Origin: XBB1006 sp051877515
GTDB taxonomy: Bacteria; Bacillota; Clostridia; Lachnospirales; Lachnospiraceae
DNA: 64,000 nucleotides
Assembly (NCBI GenBank): GCA_051877515.1
Contig: JBJEIY010000010.1
Span: 62,001-126,000, forward strand
Direction: 5' to 3'
Position numbers and translations under genes: made by a program. Of this stretch, positions 54,145 through 62,091 are shown in pieces. The notes under the pieces were generated by a model. That model searched no databases, was not told where the DNA came from, and saw nothing but the letters and a program-made list of their open reading frames with translations. The first letter of the stretch is position 1, and each line of letters starts with the position of its first letter.

Positions 54145-54820
54145 TGTCACACCTCAATTCATAACCGATTCCCCTGACTGCTTTGATCTGTGTTTTCGCC
54201 TCCACAAAGGAAAGCTTTTTTCGGGTGAAGGACATATACACCTCAACATTGTTATATTCTGCATCACTTTCGTAGCCCCAGATTTTCAAAGCCAGCTGCT
54301 CCCGGGTTAAAATCTGACCGTTGTTTGCGATGAGATACTCAAGAATATGAAACTCCTTTTCACTGAGTCTAACGGATTGTCCATTCGAAATACAGGAAAG
54401 TGTCAGGGTTCCTGTGTCAAGGATAAGATCTCCATAGGATAGTGTTCCATCCGTTGCACCAGTTACCCGTCTGGAAAGTGCCCGAAGTCTGGCAAGTAAT
54501 TCCTGTGTCATGAAAGGTTTGGTCAGATAGTCATCTGCTCCGCTGTCAAGTCCGGCCACCTTATCGTCCAGCTCCGCTTTGGCTGTCAGCATGAGGATGG
54601 GAGTAGTGATACCCATACTGCGGACCTTCTTTGTGATTTCATAACCATCCATTCCCGGCAGCATCACATCCAGTATGGCAATATCATAAAGATTGCTTTC
54701 GAGGGACGCAAAACCGTCCGGACCGTTGGCACAGTGATCCACTTCATAGTTCTCAAGGCGCAGAATCTCGCAGAGAGCCTGTGCCATTCTTTGTTCATCT
54801 TCAACCAGTAAAATCCGCAT
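54137..54820 (-). CDS. OmpR-family response regulator
   Basis: 227 residues. The receiver (residues 1-115) has acidic pair ED at 7-8, phospho-acceptor Asp in AILDVMLPG and Lys in DDYLTKPF. A winged-helix DNA-binding domain with LIANNGQILTREQLALKIWG follows. It is the first gene of the unit RR-HK-VTC-DUF4956-CotH. GGAGG precedes ATG 54820. Confidence 0.95.
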   Translation of the reverse strand: MRILLVEDEQRMAQALCEILRLENYEVDHCANGPDGFASLESNLYDIAILDVMLPGMDGYEITKKVRSMGITTPILMLTAKAELDDKVAGLDSGADDYLTKPFMTQELLARLRALSRRVTGATDGTLSYGDLILDTGTLTLSCISNGQSVRLSEKEFHILEYLIANNGQILTREQLALKIWGYESDAEYNNVEVYMSFTRKKLSFVEAKTQIKAVRGIGYELRCDNV

Positions 54821-54843
54821 GGGGACACCTCCGCTTTCTTATC

Positions 54844-54877
54844 AGTATACCACAAAAGATTGAAGAAAGATTGAAGA
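54844..54877 (-). promoter_or_regulatory. Promoter and 11-bp tandem operator of the response regulator
   Basis: AAGATTGAAGA is repeated in perfect tandem at 54856-54866 and 54867-54877. A TATACT -10 lies 6 bases downstream on the minus strand (54849-54844). The repeat shares the AGATTGAA core with the operator at 52854-52875. Confidence 0.7.
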
Positions 54878-54965
54878 AACAAAGTGTCTACAATTGTATA
54901 CAACTCCATAGACAGCAAAAAAATAAGAAACCTTGATTTTCTCAGGGTTTCTTAAAAAATAATAG

Positions 54966-55038
54966 AGCGCGAGACGGGACTCGAACCCGCGACCCCGACC
55001 TTGGCAAGGTCGTGCTCCACCAACTGAGCCACTCGCGC
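54966..55038 (-). tRNA. tRNA-Gly (anticodon GCC)
   Basis: On the minus strand the acceptor stem GCGCGAG pairs with CTCGCGC and is followed by discriminator U; the anticodon stem CGACC/GGTCG encloses a TTGCCAA loop with anticodon GCC, and the T arm carries GGTTCGAGT. CCA is not encoded. Confidence 0.95.
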
Positions 55039-55180
55039 ATTGTGTCAATCACAGAACAAATTATACCAAAAGACAATCCGGGATGTCAAGATAAAACTAC
55101 GATTTCGCACATCCGTCGAGGAGATCACATCCGTCGTGGAAATTACGACCTGCAATAAGAACCGAAACGGATTGCAGTTC

Positions 55181-55209
55181 TTGTGGCAGGGGCTTTCCTG
55201 TGTTATACT
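55181..55209 (+). promoter_or_regulatory. Promoter of mscL
   Basis: TTGTGG at 55181-55186 and TATACT at 55204-55209 with a 17-base spacer, 92 bases before the mscL start. Confidence 0.6.
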
Positions 55210-55301
55210 TACCCGTGATATAGTTTTATTAGGCAGCAGGACGAAAAATCGGATCCGGATTGTTGCCGGTTGCGGAAAAACAAGAAAGGATGTGTGTATT
55301 T

Positions 55302-55733
55302 ATGAGCAAAGAGAAAGGCTTTATGGCAGAATTTAAGAAATTCATCATGCGGGGAAATGTGATGGATATGGCAGTAGGTGTCATTGTGGGCGGTGCATTT
55401 ACAGCCATTGTAACATCGTTAAACCAGGATATTCTGACCCCGGTACTGGGGTTATTCGGAGGAATGGATTTTTCTAATCTGTTCATTCGTCTGGGTAGTA
55501 CAGAAGGGGCCCCGGTTCTGGCATACGGAAATTTCATCACGGCAGTTTTGAACTTTTTAATCACGGCTCTTGTTATTTTCTGCATGATCAGAGGCTTAAA
55601 CAAAGTGAACGAGAGATTCGGTAAGAAAGAGGAAGAACCGGTTGCACCCACAACCAAAATCTGTCCGTTTTGTAAAAGCGAGATTTCTCACGATGCCACA
55701 AGGTGTCCGTATTGCACATCACAACTGGATTGA
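55302..55733 (+). CDS. mscL: Large-conductance mechanosensitive channel with zinc-ribbon tail
   Basis: 143 residues. The MscL part (about 1-105) has the N-terminal amphipathic helix, FIMRGNVMDMAVGVIVGGAFTAIV (TM1) and NFLITALVIFCMIRGLNKV (TM2). It opens under high membrane tension to release solutes. In place of the usual charged helical bundle only, the protein ends with CPFCKSEISHDATRCPYC, a four-Cys zinc ribbon. AGAAAGGA lies 11 bases before ATG 55302, preferred to the open frame from 55260. Confidence 0.93.
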   Translation: MSKEKGFMAEFKKFIMRGNVMDMAVGVIVGGAFTAIVTSLNQDILTPVLGLFGGMDFSNLFIRLGSTEGAPVLAYGNFITAVLNFLITALVIFCMIRGLNKVNERFGKKEEEPVAPTTKICPFCKSEISHDATRCPYCTSQLD

Positions 55734-55752
55734 TGAAAGCGGGAGAGAAAAC

Positions 55753-56052
55753 ATGAAAGGGAAAAGAGAAAACAGGATTCCGAAAAATCTGATCGAGGTA
55801 CATTATTATAATGTAGTGATCTATGTGGAGATCAAAACAGGGGAAGATGAGTATCTGATTGAGTATTTAAAACGATTGGTGACCGGTGACGGCCGTGTGA
55901 CATTGAAGATGATTCTGAACTGGTGCCGGCGGCATCACTTAAATGCCCACACAAAATTTCGTTACCGCAGTGATTTTCCAATCCTGGCCAATCTGATAAA
56001 TCTGATAAAATACTGCAGGGTGCTTTGGGAATTAGAACGGGACGGGGAATAA
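55753..56052 (+). CDS. Small basic protein of unknown function
   Basis: 99 residues, not recognised. The sequence is basic and contains EYLIEYLKRL and ILNWCRRHHLNAHTKFRYRSDF. There is no membrane segment. It lies 19 bases after mscL with GGGAGAG before ATG 55753, suggesting co-transcription. Coding status rests on ribosome site and context. Confidence 0.5.
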   Translation: MKGKRENRIPKNLIEVHYYNVVIYVEIKTGEDEYLIEYLKRLVTGDGRVTLKMILNWCRRHHLNAHTKFRYRSDFPILANLINLIKYCRVLWELERDGE

Positions 56053-56100
56053 AACAAAAACCCGGTCATATACTATACAAAGCGTGCAGGAAGGTATGTT

Positions 56101-56532
56101 TTGAGCAACCGGACAAAAATTGTGGTGCTACACATGAAGGAAGTGATTTACACCGTGGTGTTTGCCGTTCTTGCGGTGGTATTGATCGTACTTCTGTTAT
56201 TGATGTTTAAAAAAGAAGAAGTGAGCAGTTCGGCCAAGTATCAGCCGGGGGTATATACTTCCAGTATACAGATGAATGATGCGGTGCTTGATGTGGAAGT
56301 GGTGGTGGATGAGCAGAGGATCAATGCCATTTCATTCCGCAATCTCAGTGATGAGGTGGCTACTGCATATCCGTTGATGCAGCCCTGCCTGGATGTGATC
56401 AGTCAGCAGGTTTATGACAGGCAGTCTTTGGAGGATATTGAGTTATCAAAAGAGGGCGAATATACGTCGGAAGTTTTGCTTCAGGCAGTGAAAAATGCAG
56501 TGGAAAAGGCAAAGGTTATCCGTAAGGAGTAA
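56101..56532 (+). CDS. Membrane-anchored protein with FMN_bind-like pattern
   Basis: 143 residues. One N-terminal membrane segment (VIYTVVFAVLAVVLIVLLLLMF); the outer part follows the FMN-binding-domain order (PGVYTSSIQM, LDVEVVVDEQRINAISF, a central helix, EVLLQAVKNAVEKA) but lacks the SGAT(T/S) flavin-attachment site. TTG 56101 is chosen because AGGAAGG lies 6 bases upstream; ATG 56134 has no ribosome site. The function is not known. Confidence 0.65.
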   Translation: MSNRTKIVVLHMKEVIYTVVFAVLAVVLIVLLLLMFKKEEVSSSAKYQPGVYTSSIQMNDAVLDVEVVVDEQRINAISFRNLSDEVATAYPLMQPCLDVISQQVYDRQSLEDIELSKEGEYTSEVLLQAVKNAVEKAKVIRKE

Positions 56533-56596
56533 CAGAGGGCACTTAAATATTAAGAAGAAAGCATTGACAGACAATGCCGGGAAAGGGATAAGAAAA

Positions 56597-57088
56597 ATGA
56601 ATCTGATTGCAGCGGTAGACAAGAATTGGGGAATAGGTAACGAGAATAAGCTACTGGTAAGCATTCCGGATGACATGAGGTTCTTCCGGGAGGTTACCAC
56701 CGGCAAAGTCGTAGTGATGGGCAGAAAAACCCTGGAAAGCTTCCCGGAAGGAAGACCCCTTAAGAACCGGACCAATATTGTGCTGTCCGGCAATCCCGGG
56801 TATGCACCCGAAGGCGTTGTGGTTGTGCATAACCCGGAGGAACTTCAGGCAGAGCTGAAAAAATATGACAGCACCGATATCTATGTAGTGGGTGGAGAGA
56901 AAACATTTTCTCTTTTGCTGGATCAATGTGATACGGCATACATTACCCGGATCGACTATGCTTATCGCGCAGATGCACATTTTCCCAATCTGGATGAGAA
57001 ACCGGAGTGGCAGGCAGTGGCTGTCAGTGAGGAACAGACGTATTATGACTTAGAGTACAAGTTTTACAAGTATAAAAAAATTAAATGA
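56597..57088 (+). CDS. folA: Dihydrofolate reductase
   Basis: 163 residues that reduce dihydrofolate with NADPH. NLIAAVDKNWGIGNENKLLVSIPDD and FREVTTGKVVVMGRKTLESF are the cofactor and substrate motifs; IYVVGGEKTF is the conserved GG strand. ATG 56597 has an AAGGGATAAG upstream region and gives the normal length; the open frame extends to 56495 without a site. No thyA is adjacent. Confidence 0.95.
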   Translation: MNLIAAVDKNWGIGNENKLLVSIPDDMRFFREVTTGKVVVMGRKTLESFPEGRPLKNRTNIVLSGNPGYAPEGVVVVHNPEELQAELKKYDSTDIYVVGGEKTFSLLLDQCDTAYITRIDYAYRADAHFPNLDEKPEWQAVAVSEEQTYYDLEYKFYKYKKIK

Positions 57089-57140
57089 TCACGTTAATTT
57101 TTGTTAACACTATATTTAGAAAACATCAATAAATAACCTC

Positions 57141-57169
57141 TTGACACCTTCGATTTAAAGTAGTAAAGT
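57141..57169 (+). promoter_or_regulatory. Promoter of the leu-ilv operon
   Basis: TTGACA at 57141-57146 and TAAAGT at 57164-57169, 17-base spacer, directly upstream of the T-box leader. Confidence 0.8.
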
Positions 57170-57182
57170 ACTTACAGTAATT

Positions 57183-57484
57183 GTTAATAATAAAGAAAAG
57201 CTGTGACGAAGACGGAGCCTGCAACGAATTTTTCAGAGAATCGGGGATGGTGTGATCCCGGTAAAGGACTGTAGGATTCCTATCCCTTCCGAGCCGGAAG
57301 CCCCAAAGGTTCACACCTAGTAGGCGTTTCCCGTGAATGCTGCGTCAGTGCATAGAAGTTGTTGGACTTCGAAGTTGAGGTGGCGGATCAAAAGAATCCG
57401 CAATTTGAGTGGTACCGCGAGTGAAAAATGAATTTCACCCGTCTCAAAACGAAAAGTAGTTTTGGGGCGGGCTTTTATTTTATG
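57183..57484 (+). promoter_or_regulatory. T-box riboswitch (leu-ilv leader)
   Basis: The leader begins with the stem I entry (GACGAAGACGGAG); an antiterminator T-box GAGTGGTACCGCG lies at 57407-57419. A 13-bp terminator hairpin, 57438-57450 with 57459-57471 (CCCGTCTCAAAAC, two G-U pairs), is followed by CTTTTATTTT. The leader senses uncharged tRNA; the specifier codon could not be assigned with certainty, but the gene content makes Leu most likely. 57089-57577 holds no other gene. Confidence 0.9.
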
Positions 57485-57577
57485 ACAAGTGAGGCTGTAT
57501 GCAGACTCATCTTGTATACCTCGGGAATGCACGACGATACGGAAATTTCTAGGAAAGCTATGGAAGGAGAAACACAA

Positions 57578-59251
57578 ATGATGGATGCAAGCAAGTACAA
57601 TGTAGGCTATTTTCCAGTAGACTCAAAATATAATAAGTGGGTCAACAAAGATCATATTGAAACACCACCTATCTGGTGTAGCGTAGATATGCGGGACGGT
57701 AACCAGAGCCTGGTTATCCCCATGAGTCTGGAAGAGAAACTGGAGTATTATAAAGTGCTGCTGGAAGTCGGATTCAAGGAAATTGAAGTGGGATTTCCTG
57801 CGGCGAGCGAAACGGAATATGAGTTTCTTCGCACTTTGATCGATAATAAGATGATTCCGGATGATGTTTCGGTGCAGGTTCTTACCCAGTGTCGTGAACA
57901 TATTATCCGTAAAACTTTTGAAGCATGTAAGGGCGCACCCAGTGCGATCATTCATTTTTATAATTCTGTCAGCGTGGCACAGCGTGAGCAGGTTTTCAAG
58001 AAATCCAAAGAGGAAATCAAGGAAATCGCTATTGAAGGCGCAAAGCTGGTAAAAAAACTGGCAGCAGAATACGAAGGAAACTTCCGGTTTGAATATTCTC
58101 CGGAATCCTTTACCGGAACGGAACCGGAGTATGCATTGGAAGTCTGCAATGCAGTGTTGGACATCCTTGAGCCGGGACCAGACAACAATGTTATCATCAA
58201 TCTTCCGGTAACAGTGGAAATGAGCCTTCCACATGTATATGCTTCTCAGGTTGAATATATGAATGAAAACCTGAAATACCGTGAATATGTTACGATATCC
58301 CTTCATCCCCACAATGACCGGGGAACCGGTGTGGCGGATACGGAACTGGCACTCCTTGCCGGTGCAGACCGTGTGGAAGGAACCTTGTTTGGTAACGGTG
58401 AGCGTACCGGAAATGTGGATATCATTACCTTAGCCATGAATATGTACTCTCATGGCGTGGATCCTAAACTTGACTTTTCCAATATGCCCTATCTGGTGGA
58501 TGAGTATGAAAAATGTACCCGGATGCATGTCTATGAAAGAGCGCCTTATGCCGGAGCGCTGGTATTTGCGGCATTCTCCGGAAGTCATCAGGATGCCATT
58601 GCCAAGGGCATGAAATACAGAAATAAGAAAAATCTTCATCAATGGAATGTTCCCTACATACCGATTGATCCAACCGATATCGGACGTACCTATGATTCCG
58701 ATGTGATCCGCGTAAACTCTCAGAGTGGAAAGGGAGGCATCGGCTACTTACTGGAGCAGACCTTCGGTTACATTCTGCCGCCTAAGATGCGGGAGCATTT
58801 CAGCTATCTGTGTAAAGACATATCTGATCACGAGCATAAAGAGCTGAAACCGGACGAGGTATTTGAGATCTTTAATAAAAACTATTTGAATCTTAAGGGA
58901 GAAATCGAAGTGACAGACTTTGATTTCCTGAGAGAAAACGGTGTGATGAAGATTGACATTACCTTTATGAAGGACGGAAAAGAAACCGACCTGGAGGCTG
59001 AAGGAAACGGATCTCTCAGTGCTATCAACAATGCGCTGAAGGCGTATACCGGTGAAGAGTATATCTTACAGGTATTCACACAGCATAGTATGCAGGGACA
59101 GGGCTCTCAAAGTGTGGCAGCTTCCTACATAGGACTGGAACGGGCAGACGGCACCATGTACTGGGGTGCAGGAACCGATACAGATGTAATCAAAGCAAGT
59201 ACTTATGCACTGTTAAGTGCTTTCCATAACATGACCAAAGGAGCTAAATAA
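57578..59251 (+). CDS. leuA: 2-isopropylmalate synthase
   Basis: 557 residues that condense acetyl-CoA with 2-oxoisovalerate, the first step to leucine. VDMRDGNQSL and the metal-binding LHPHNDRGTG motif are present, together with GNGERTGNVDI and the C-terminal regulatory dimer. The sequence resembles the longer LeuA subfamily (TIGR00970 type). AAGGAGA lies 7 bases before ATG 57578; an in-frame ATG at 57482 has no site. Confidence 0.95.
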   Translation: MMDASKYNVGYFPVDSKYNKWVNKDHIETPPIWCSVDMRDGNQSLVIPMSLEEKLEYYKVLLEVGFKEIEVGFPAASETEYEFLRTLIDNKMIPDDVSVQVLTQCREHIIRKTFEACKGAPSAIIHFYNSVSVAQREQVFKKSKEEIKEIAIEGAKLVKKLAAEYEGNFRFEYSPESFTGTEPEYALEVCNAVLDILEPGPDNNVIINLPVTVEMSLPHVYASQVEYMNENLKYREYVTISLHPHNDRGTGVADTELALLAGADRVEGTLFGNGERTGNVDIITLAMNMYSHGVDPKLDFSNMPYLVDEYEKCTRMHVYERAPYAGALVFAAFSGSHQDAIAKGMKYRNKKNLHQWNVPYIPIDPTDIGRTYDSDVIRVNSQSGKGGIGYLLEQTFGYILPPKMREHFSYLCKDISDHEHKELKPDEVFEIFNKNYLNLKGEIEVTDFDFLRENGVMKIDITFMKDGKETDLEAEGNGSLSAINNALKAYTGEEYILQVFTQHSMQGQGSQSVAASYIGLERADGTMYWGAGTDTDVIKASTYALLSAFHNMTKGAK

Positions 59252-59253
59252 CC

Positions 59254-60513
59254 ATGGGAATGACAATGACACAAAAGATTCTCGCAGCTCATGCAGGGCT
59301 TAGCGAGGTGGTTGCCGGACAATTGATCAATGCAAAGTTAGACATTGTCCTTGGTAACGATATTACTACCCCGGTGGCAGTAAACGAGTTTAAGAAAGCA
59401 GGATTTGACAAGGTATTTGATAAGGACAGAGTAGCGATTGTCCTGGATCACTTTGTACCTAATAAAGATATTAAAGCAGCACAGCAGTCCAAGACCTGTC
59501 GTGAATTTGCATGCAGTCATTGCGTCAGCCATTTTTACGATGTGGGTAAAATGGGCATTGAGCATGCCTTGCTTCCGGAGCAGGGTGTGGTAACAGCAGG
59601 TGATTGTATCATCGGTGCTGACAGCCATACCTGTACATACGGAGCTTTAGGAGCTTTTTCCACCGGCGTAGGTTCCACGGATATGGCAGCCGGTATGGCA
59701 ACCGGTATGGCATGGTTTAAAGTACCTTCCGCCATTCGGTTTAACCTGACCGGAAAGCTTCCTGCAAACTGCAGCGGAAAAGATGTGATCCTTACCATTA
59801 TCGGTATGATCGGGGTGGATGGTGCCCTGTATAAAAGCATGGAATTTACAGGAGAAGGCGCACACAGCCTTTCCATGGATGACCGTCTTTGTATTTGTAA
59901 CATGGCCATTGAGGCCGGAGCCAAAAACGGCATTTTCCCGGTGGATGATGTGACCATGGAGTATCTGAAAGACAGAAGTGAGCGTCAGCCTGTGAAGTTT
60001 GAAGCAGACCCGGATGCAGAGTATGAGAAAACAATTGAGATCGATTTAAGTAAGATCGTTCCCACAGTTGCATGTCCGCATCTTCCGGAGAATACCCGTC
60101 CTGCCACAGAGCTTCATGAGATCAAGGTGGATCAGGTTGTGATCGGCAGCTGTACCAACGGACGAATGGAAGATATGGAGGCAGCATACCGGATTTTAAA
60201 AGGCAAAAAAATCGCAGAGGGTATCCGGTGCATTATCATCCCCGGTACCATGCAGATCTTAAGAAACTGTGTGGAAAACGGATGGTATACAGCATTTATT
60301 GATGCCGGTGCGGTAGTGTCTACTCCAACCTGCGGTCCCTGCCTTGGCGGATATATGGGTATCCTGGCAGAGGGAGAGCGTTGTATCGCAACCACCAACC
60401 GCAATTTTGTGGGACGTATGGGACATGTGGACAGCGAGGTATATCTTGCTTCTCCGCAAACCGCCGCAGCCAGTGCGCTGACCGGATATATTACGGAATA
60501 CAAGGAGGACTGA
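59254..60513 (+). CDS. leuC: 3-isopropylmalate dehydratase, large subunit
   Basis: 419 residues. The [4Fe-4S] ligands are in IGSCTNGR and PTCGPCLGG; DSHTCTYGALGAF marks the HACN-family. AAAGGAG lies 10 bases before ATG 59254, two bases after leuA. It acts with leuD. Confidence 0.96.
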   Translation: MGMTMTQKILAAHAGLSEVVAGQLINAKLDIVLGNDITTPVAVNEFKKAGFDKVFDKDRVAIVLDHFVPNKDIKAAQQSKTCREFACSHCVSHFYDVGKMGIEHALLPEQGVVTAGDCIIGADSHTCTYGALGAFSTGVGSTDMAAGMATGMAWFKVPSAIRFNLTGKLPANCSGKDVILTIIGMIGVDGALYKSMEFTGEGAHSLSMDDRLCICNMAIEAGAKNGIFPVDDVTMEYLKDRSERQPVKFEADPDAEYEKTIEIDLSKIVPTVACPHLPENTRPATELHEIKVDQVVIGSCTNGRMEDMEAAYRILKGKKIAEGIRCIIIPGTMQILRNCVENGWYTAFIDAGAVVSTPTCGPCLGGYMGILAEGERCIATTNRNFVGRMGHVDSEVYLASPQTAAASALTGYITEYKED

Positions 60514-60516
60514 CAG

Positions 60517-61014
60517 ATGAATACACAAGGTAAAGTTTTTAAATATCCTGACAATGTGGATACCGATGTGATCATCCCTGCCCGTTATCTGAATACACCG
60601 GATGCGAAAGAACTTTCTCTTCATTGTATGGAGGATATTGATACAGAGTTTGTGAAAAAAGTGCAGACCGGAGATGTGATGGTAGCAGGATGGAATTTCG
60701 GATGCGGCTCTTCCCGTGAGCATGCACCGTTAGTAATCAAAACCTGTGGAACCGGATGCGTCATCGCCAAAAGTTTTGCACGGATTTTCTACCGTAATGC
60801 TATTAACATCGGACTGCCCATTCTGGAGTGCGAACAGGCTGCAGATGAGATCCAGGCAGGAGACGAAGTAAAAGTGGATTTTGATACCGGTCTGATCACG
60901 GATGTGACTACCGGAAAAACATATAAGGCACAGCCTTTCCCGCCGTTTATCCAGAACATCATCAAAGGAGGCGGCTTGTTAAAATCTCTGAAAGAAGGTG
61001 GCAGCCGTGGTTAA
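60517..61014 (+). CDS. leuD: 3-isopropylmalate dehydratase, small subunit
   Basis: 165 residues with YPDNVDTDVIIPARYL and GWNFGCGSSREHAP of the swivel domain. It starts 3 bases after leuC with AAGGAGG upstream. Confidence 0.96.
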   Translation: MNTQGKVFKYPDNVDTDVIIPARYLNTPDAKELSLHCMEDIDTEFVKKVQTGDVMVAGWNFGCGSSREHAPLVIKTCGTGCVIAKSFARIFYRNAINIGLPILECEQAADEIQAGDEVKVDFDTGLITDVTTGKTYKAQPFPPFIQNIIKGGGLLKSLKEGGSRG

Positions 61015-62086
61015 GAACATCGCAGTAATCCGCGGTGACGGTATCGGTCCGGAAATCGTGGAACAGGCACTTCTGGTATTAAACAAAGTTGCCGAACTGT
61101 ACGGACATACTTTTCATTATACGGATGTAGACATGGGCGGATGCGCCATCGATAAATGGGGAGATCCATTACCGGAAGAAATGCTGAAGAAATGCGTGGA
61201 ATCCGACAGTGTTCTGCTGGGAGCCGTAGGAGGCAGCAAGTGGAATGATGTTCCGGGACATATGAGACCGGAAAAAGGCTTGCTGAGACTTCGTGCAGGA
61301 ATGGGAGTGTACAGCAATAACCGTCCTGCAAAAATCTGGCCGCAGCTTTCCGAGGCCTCTCCTTTGAGACAGTCCATTGTGGACAAAGGCATTGATTTTA
61401 TCATTGTCCGCGAGCTGATCGGCGGTATTTATTTTGGAGAACACAGCACCAAAGACGTGGACGGAAGACCGGTTGCCACGGATGTGCTTACTTATAGTGA
61501 AGAAGAAATTGAACGAATTGGAAGGATCGGTTTTGAAACCGCAAGAAAAAGAGGAAAGAAACTGTGTTCCGTGGAGAAGAGTAATGTGTTAGACTCCAGC
61601 CGCCTCTGGAAAAAAGTCATGCATCGTCTGGCAGAGGAGTACCCGGACGTGGAACTTTCCGACATGCTGGTGGACAACTGTGCCATGCAGATTGTCAAGG
61701 ATCCGTCCCAGTTTGATGTGGTGGTAACAGAGAATATGTTCGGTGATATCCTTTCGGATGAAGCTTCTATGATCACCGGTTCTATAGGAATGATCCCATC
61801 TTCCAGTCTGGGAGCAACCACATGCGGATTGTATGAGCCGATTCATGGTTCTGCTCCGGATATTGCGGGACAGGATGTTGCCAATCCGGTTGGAACGATT
61901 CTTTCAGCGGCAATGATGCTGCGTTTTAGTTTTGATATGACGAAGGAAGCAGATGCCATTGAGAAGGCTGTTTCCGATTATTTAGATGCCGGCTATCGTA
62001 CGGCAGATATCATGAGCGAAGGCAAGACGCTGGTAGGCTGCAGAAAATGCGGCGAGCTGGTGCTTGAGAATTTAAGGAAGGAGTAA
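61007..62086 (+). CDS. leuB: 3-isopropylmalate dehydrogenase
   Basis: 359 residues; NAD-dependent oxidative decarboxylation. RGDGIGPEIV, the GAVGGSKW loop and DMLVDNCAMQ (substrate Lys/Asp region) are present. The frame opens at GTG 60998 but that codon abuts its own ribosome site, so GTG 61007 (AGAAGG 9 bases upstream) is preferred; it overlaps leuD by 8 bases. Confidence 0.94.
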   Translation: MVKNIAVIRGDGIGPEIVEQALLVLNKVAELYGHTFHYTDVDMGGCAIDKWGDPLPEEMLKKCVESDSVLLGAVGGSKWNDVPGHMRPEKGLLRLRAGMGVYSNNRPAKIWPQLSEASPLRQSIVDKGIDFIIVRELIGGIYFGEHSTKDVDGRPVATDVLTYSEEEIERIGRIGFETARKRGKKLCSVEKSNVLDSSRLWKKVMHRLAEEYPDVELSDMLVDNCAMQIVKDPSQFDVVVTENMFGDILSDEASMITGSIGMIPSSSLGATTCGLYEPIHGSAPDIAGQDVANPVGTILSAAMMLRFSFDMTKEADAIEKAVSDYLDAGYRTADIMSEGKTLVGCRKCGELVLENLRKE

Positions 62087-62091
62087 AACCG

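Noticed and set aside
57428..57577. N-terminal extension of leuA from the T-box region
   Set aside because: The extension would translate the terminator stem and has no ribosome site; ATG 57578 has AAGGAGA.
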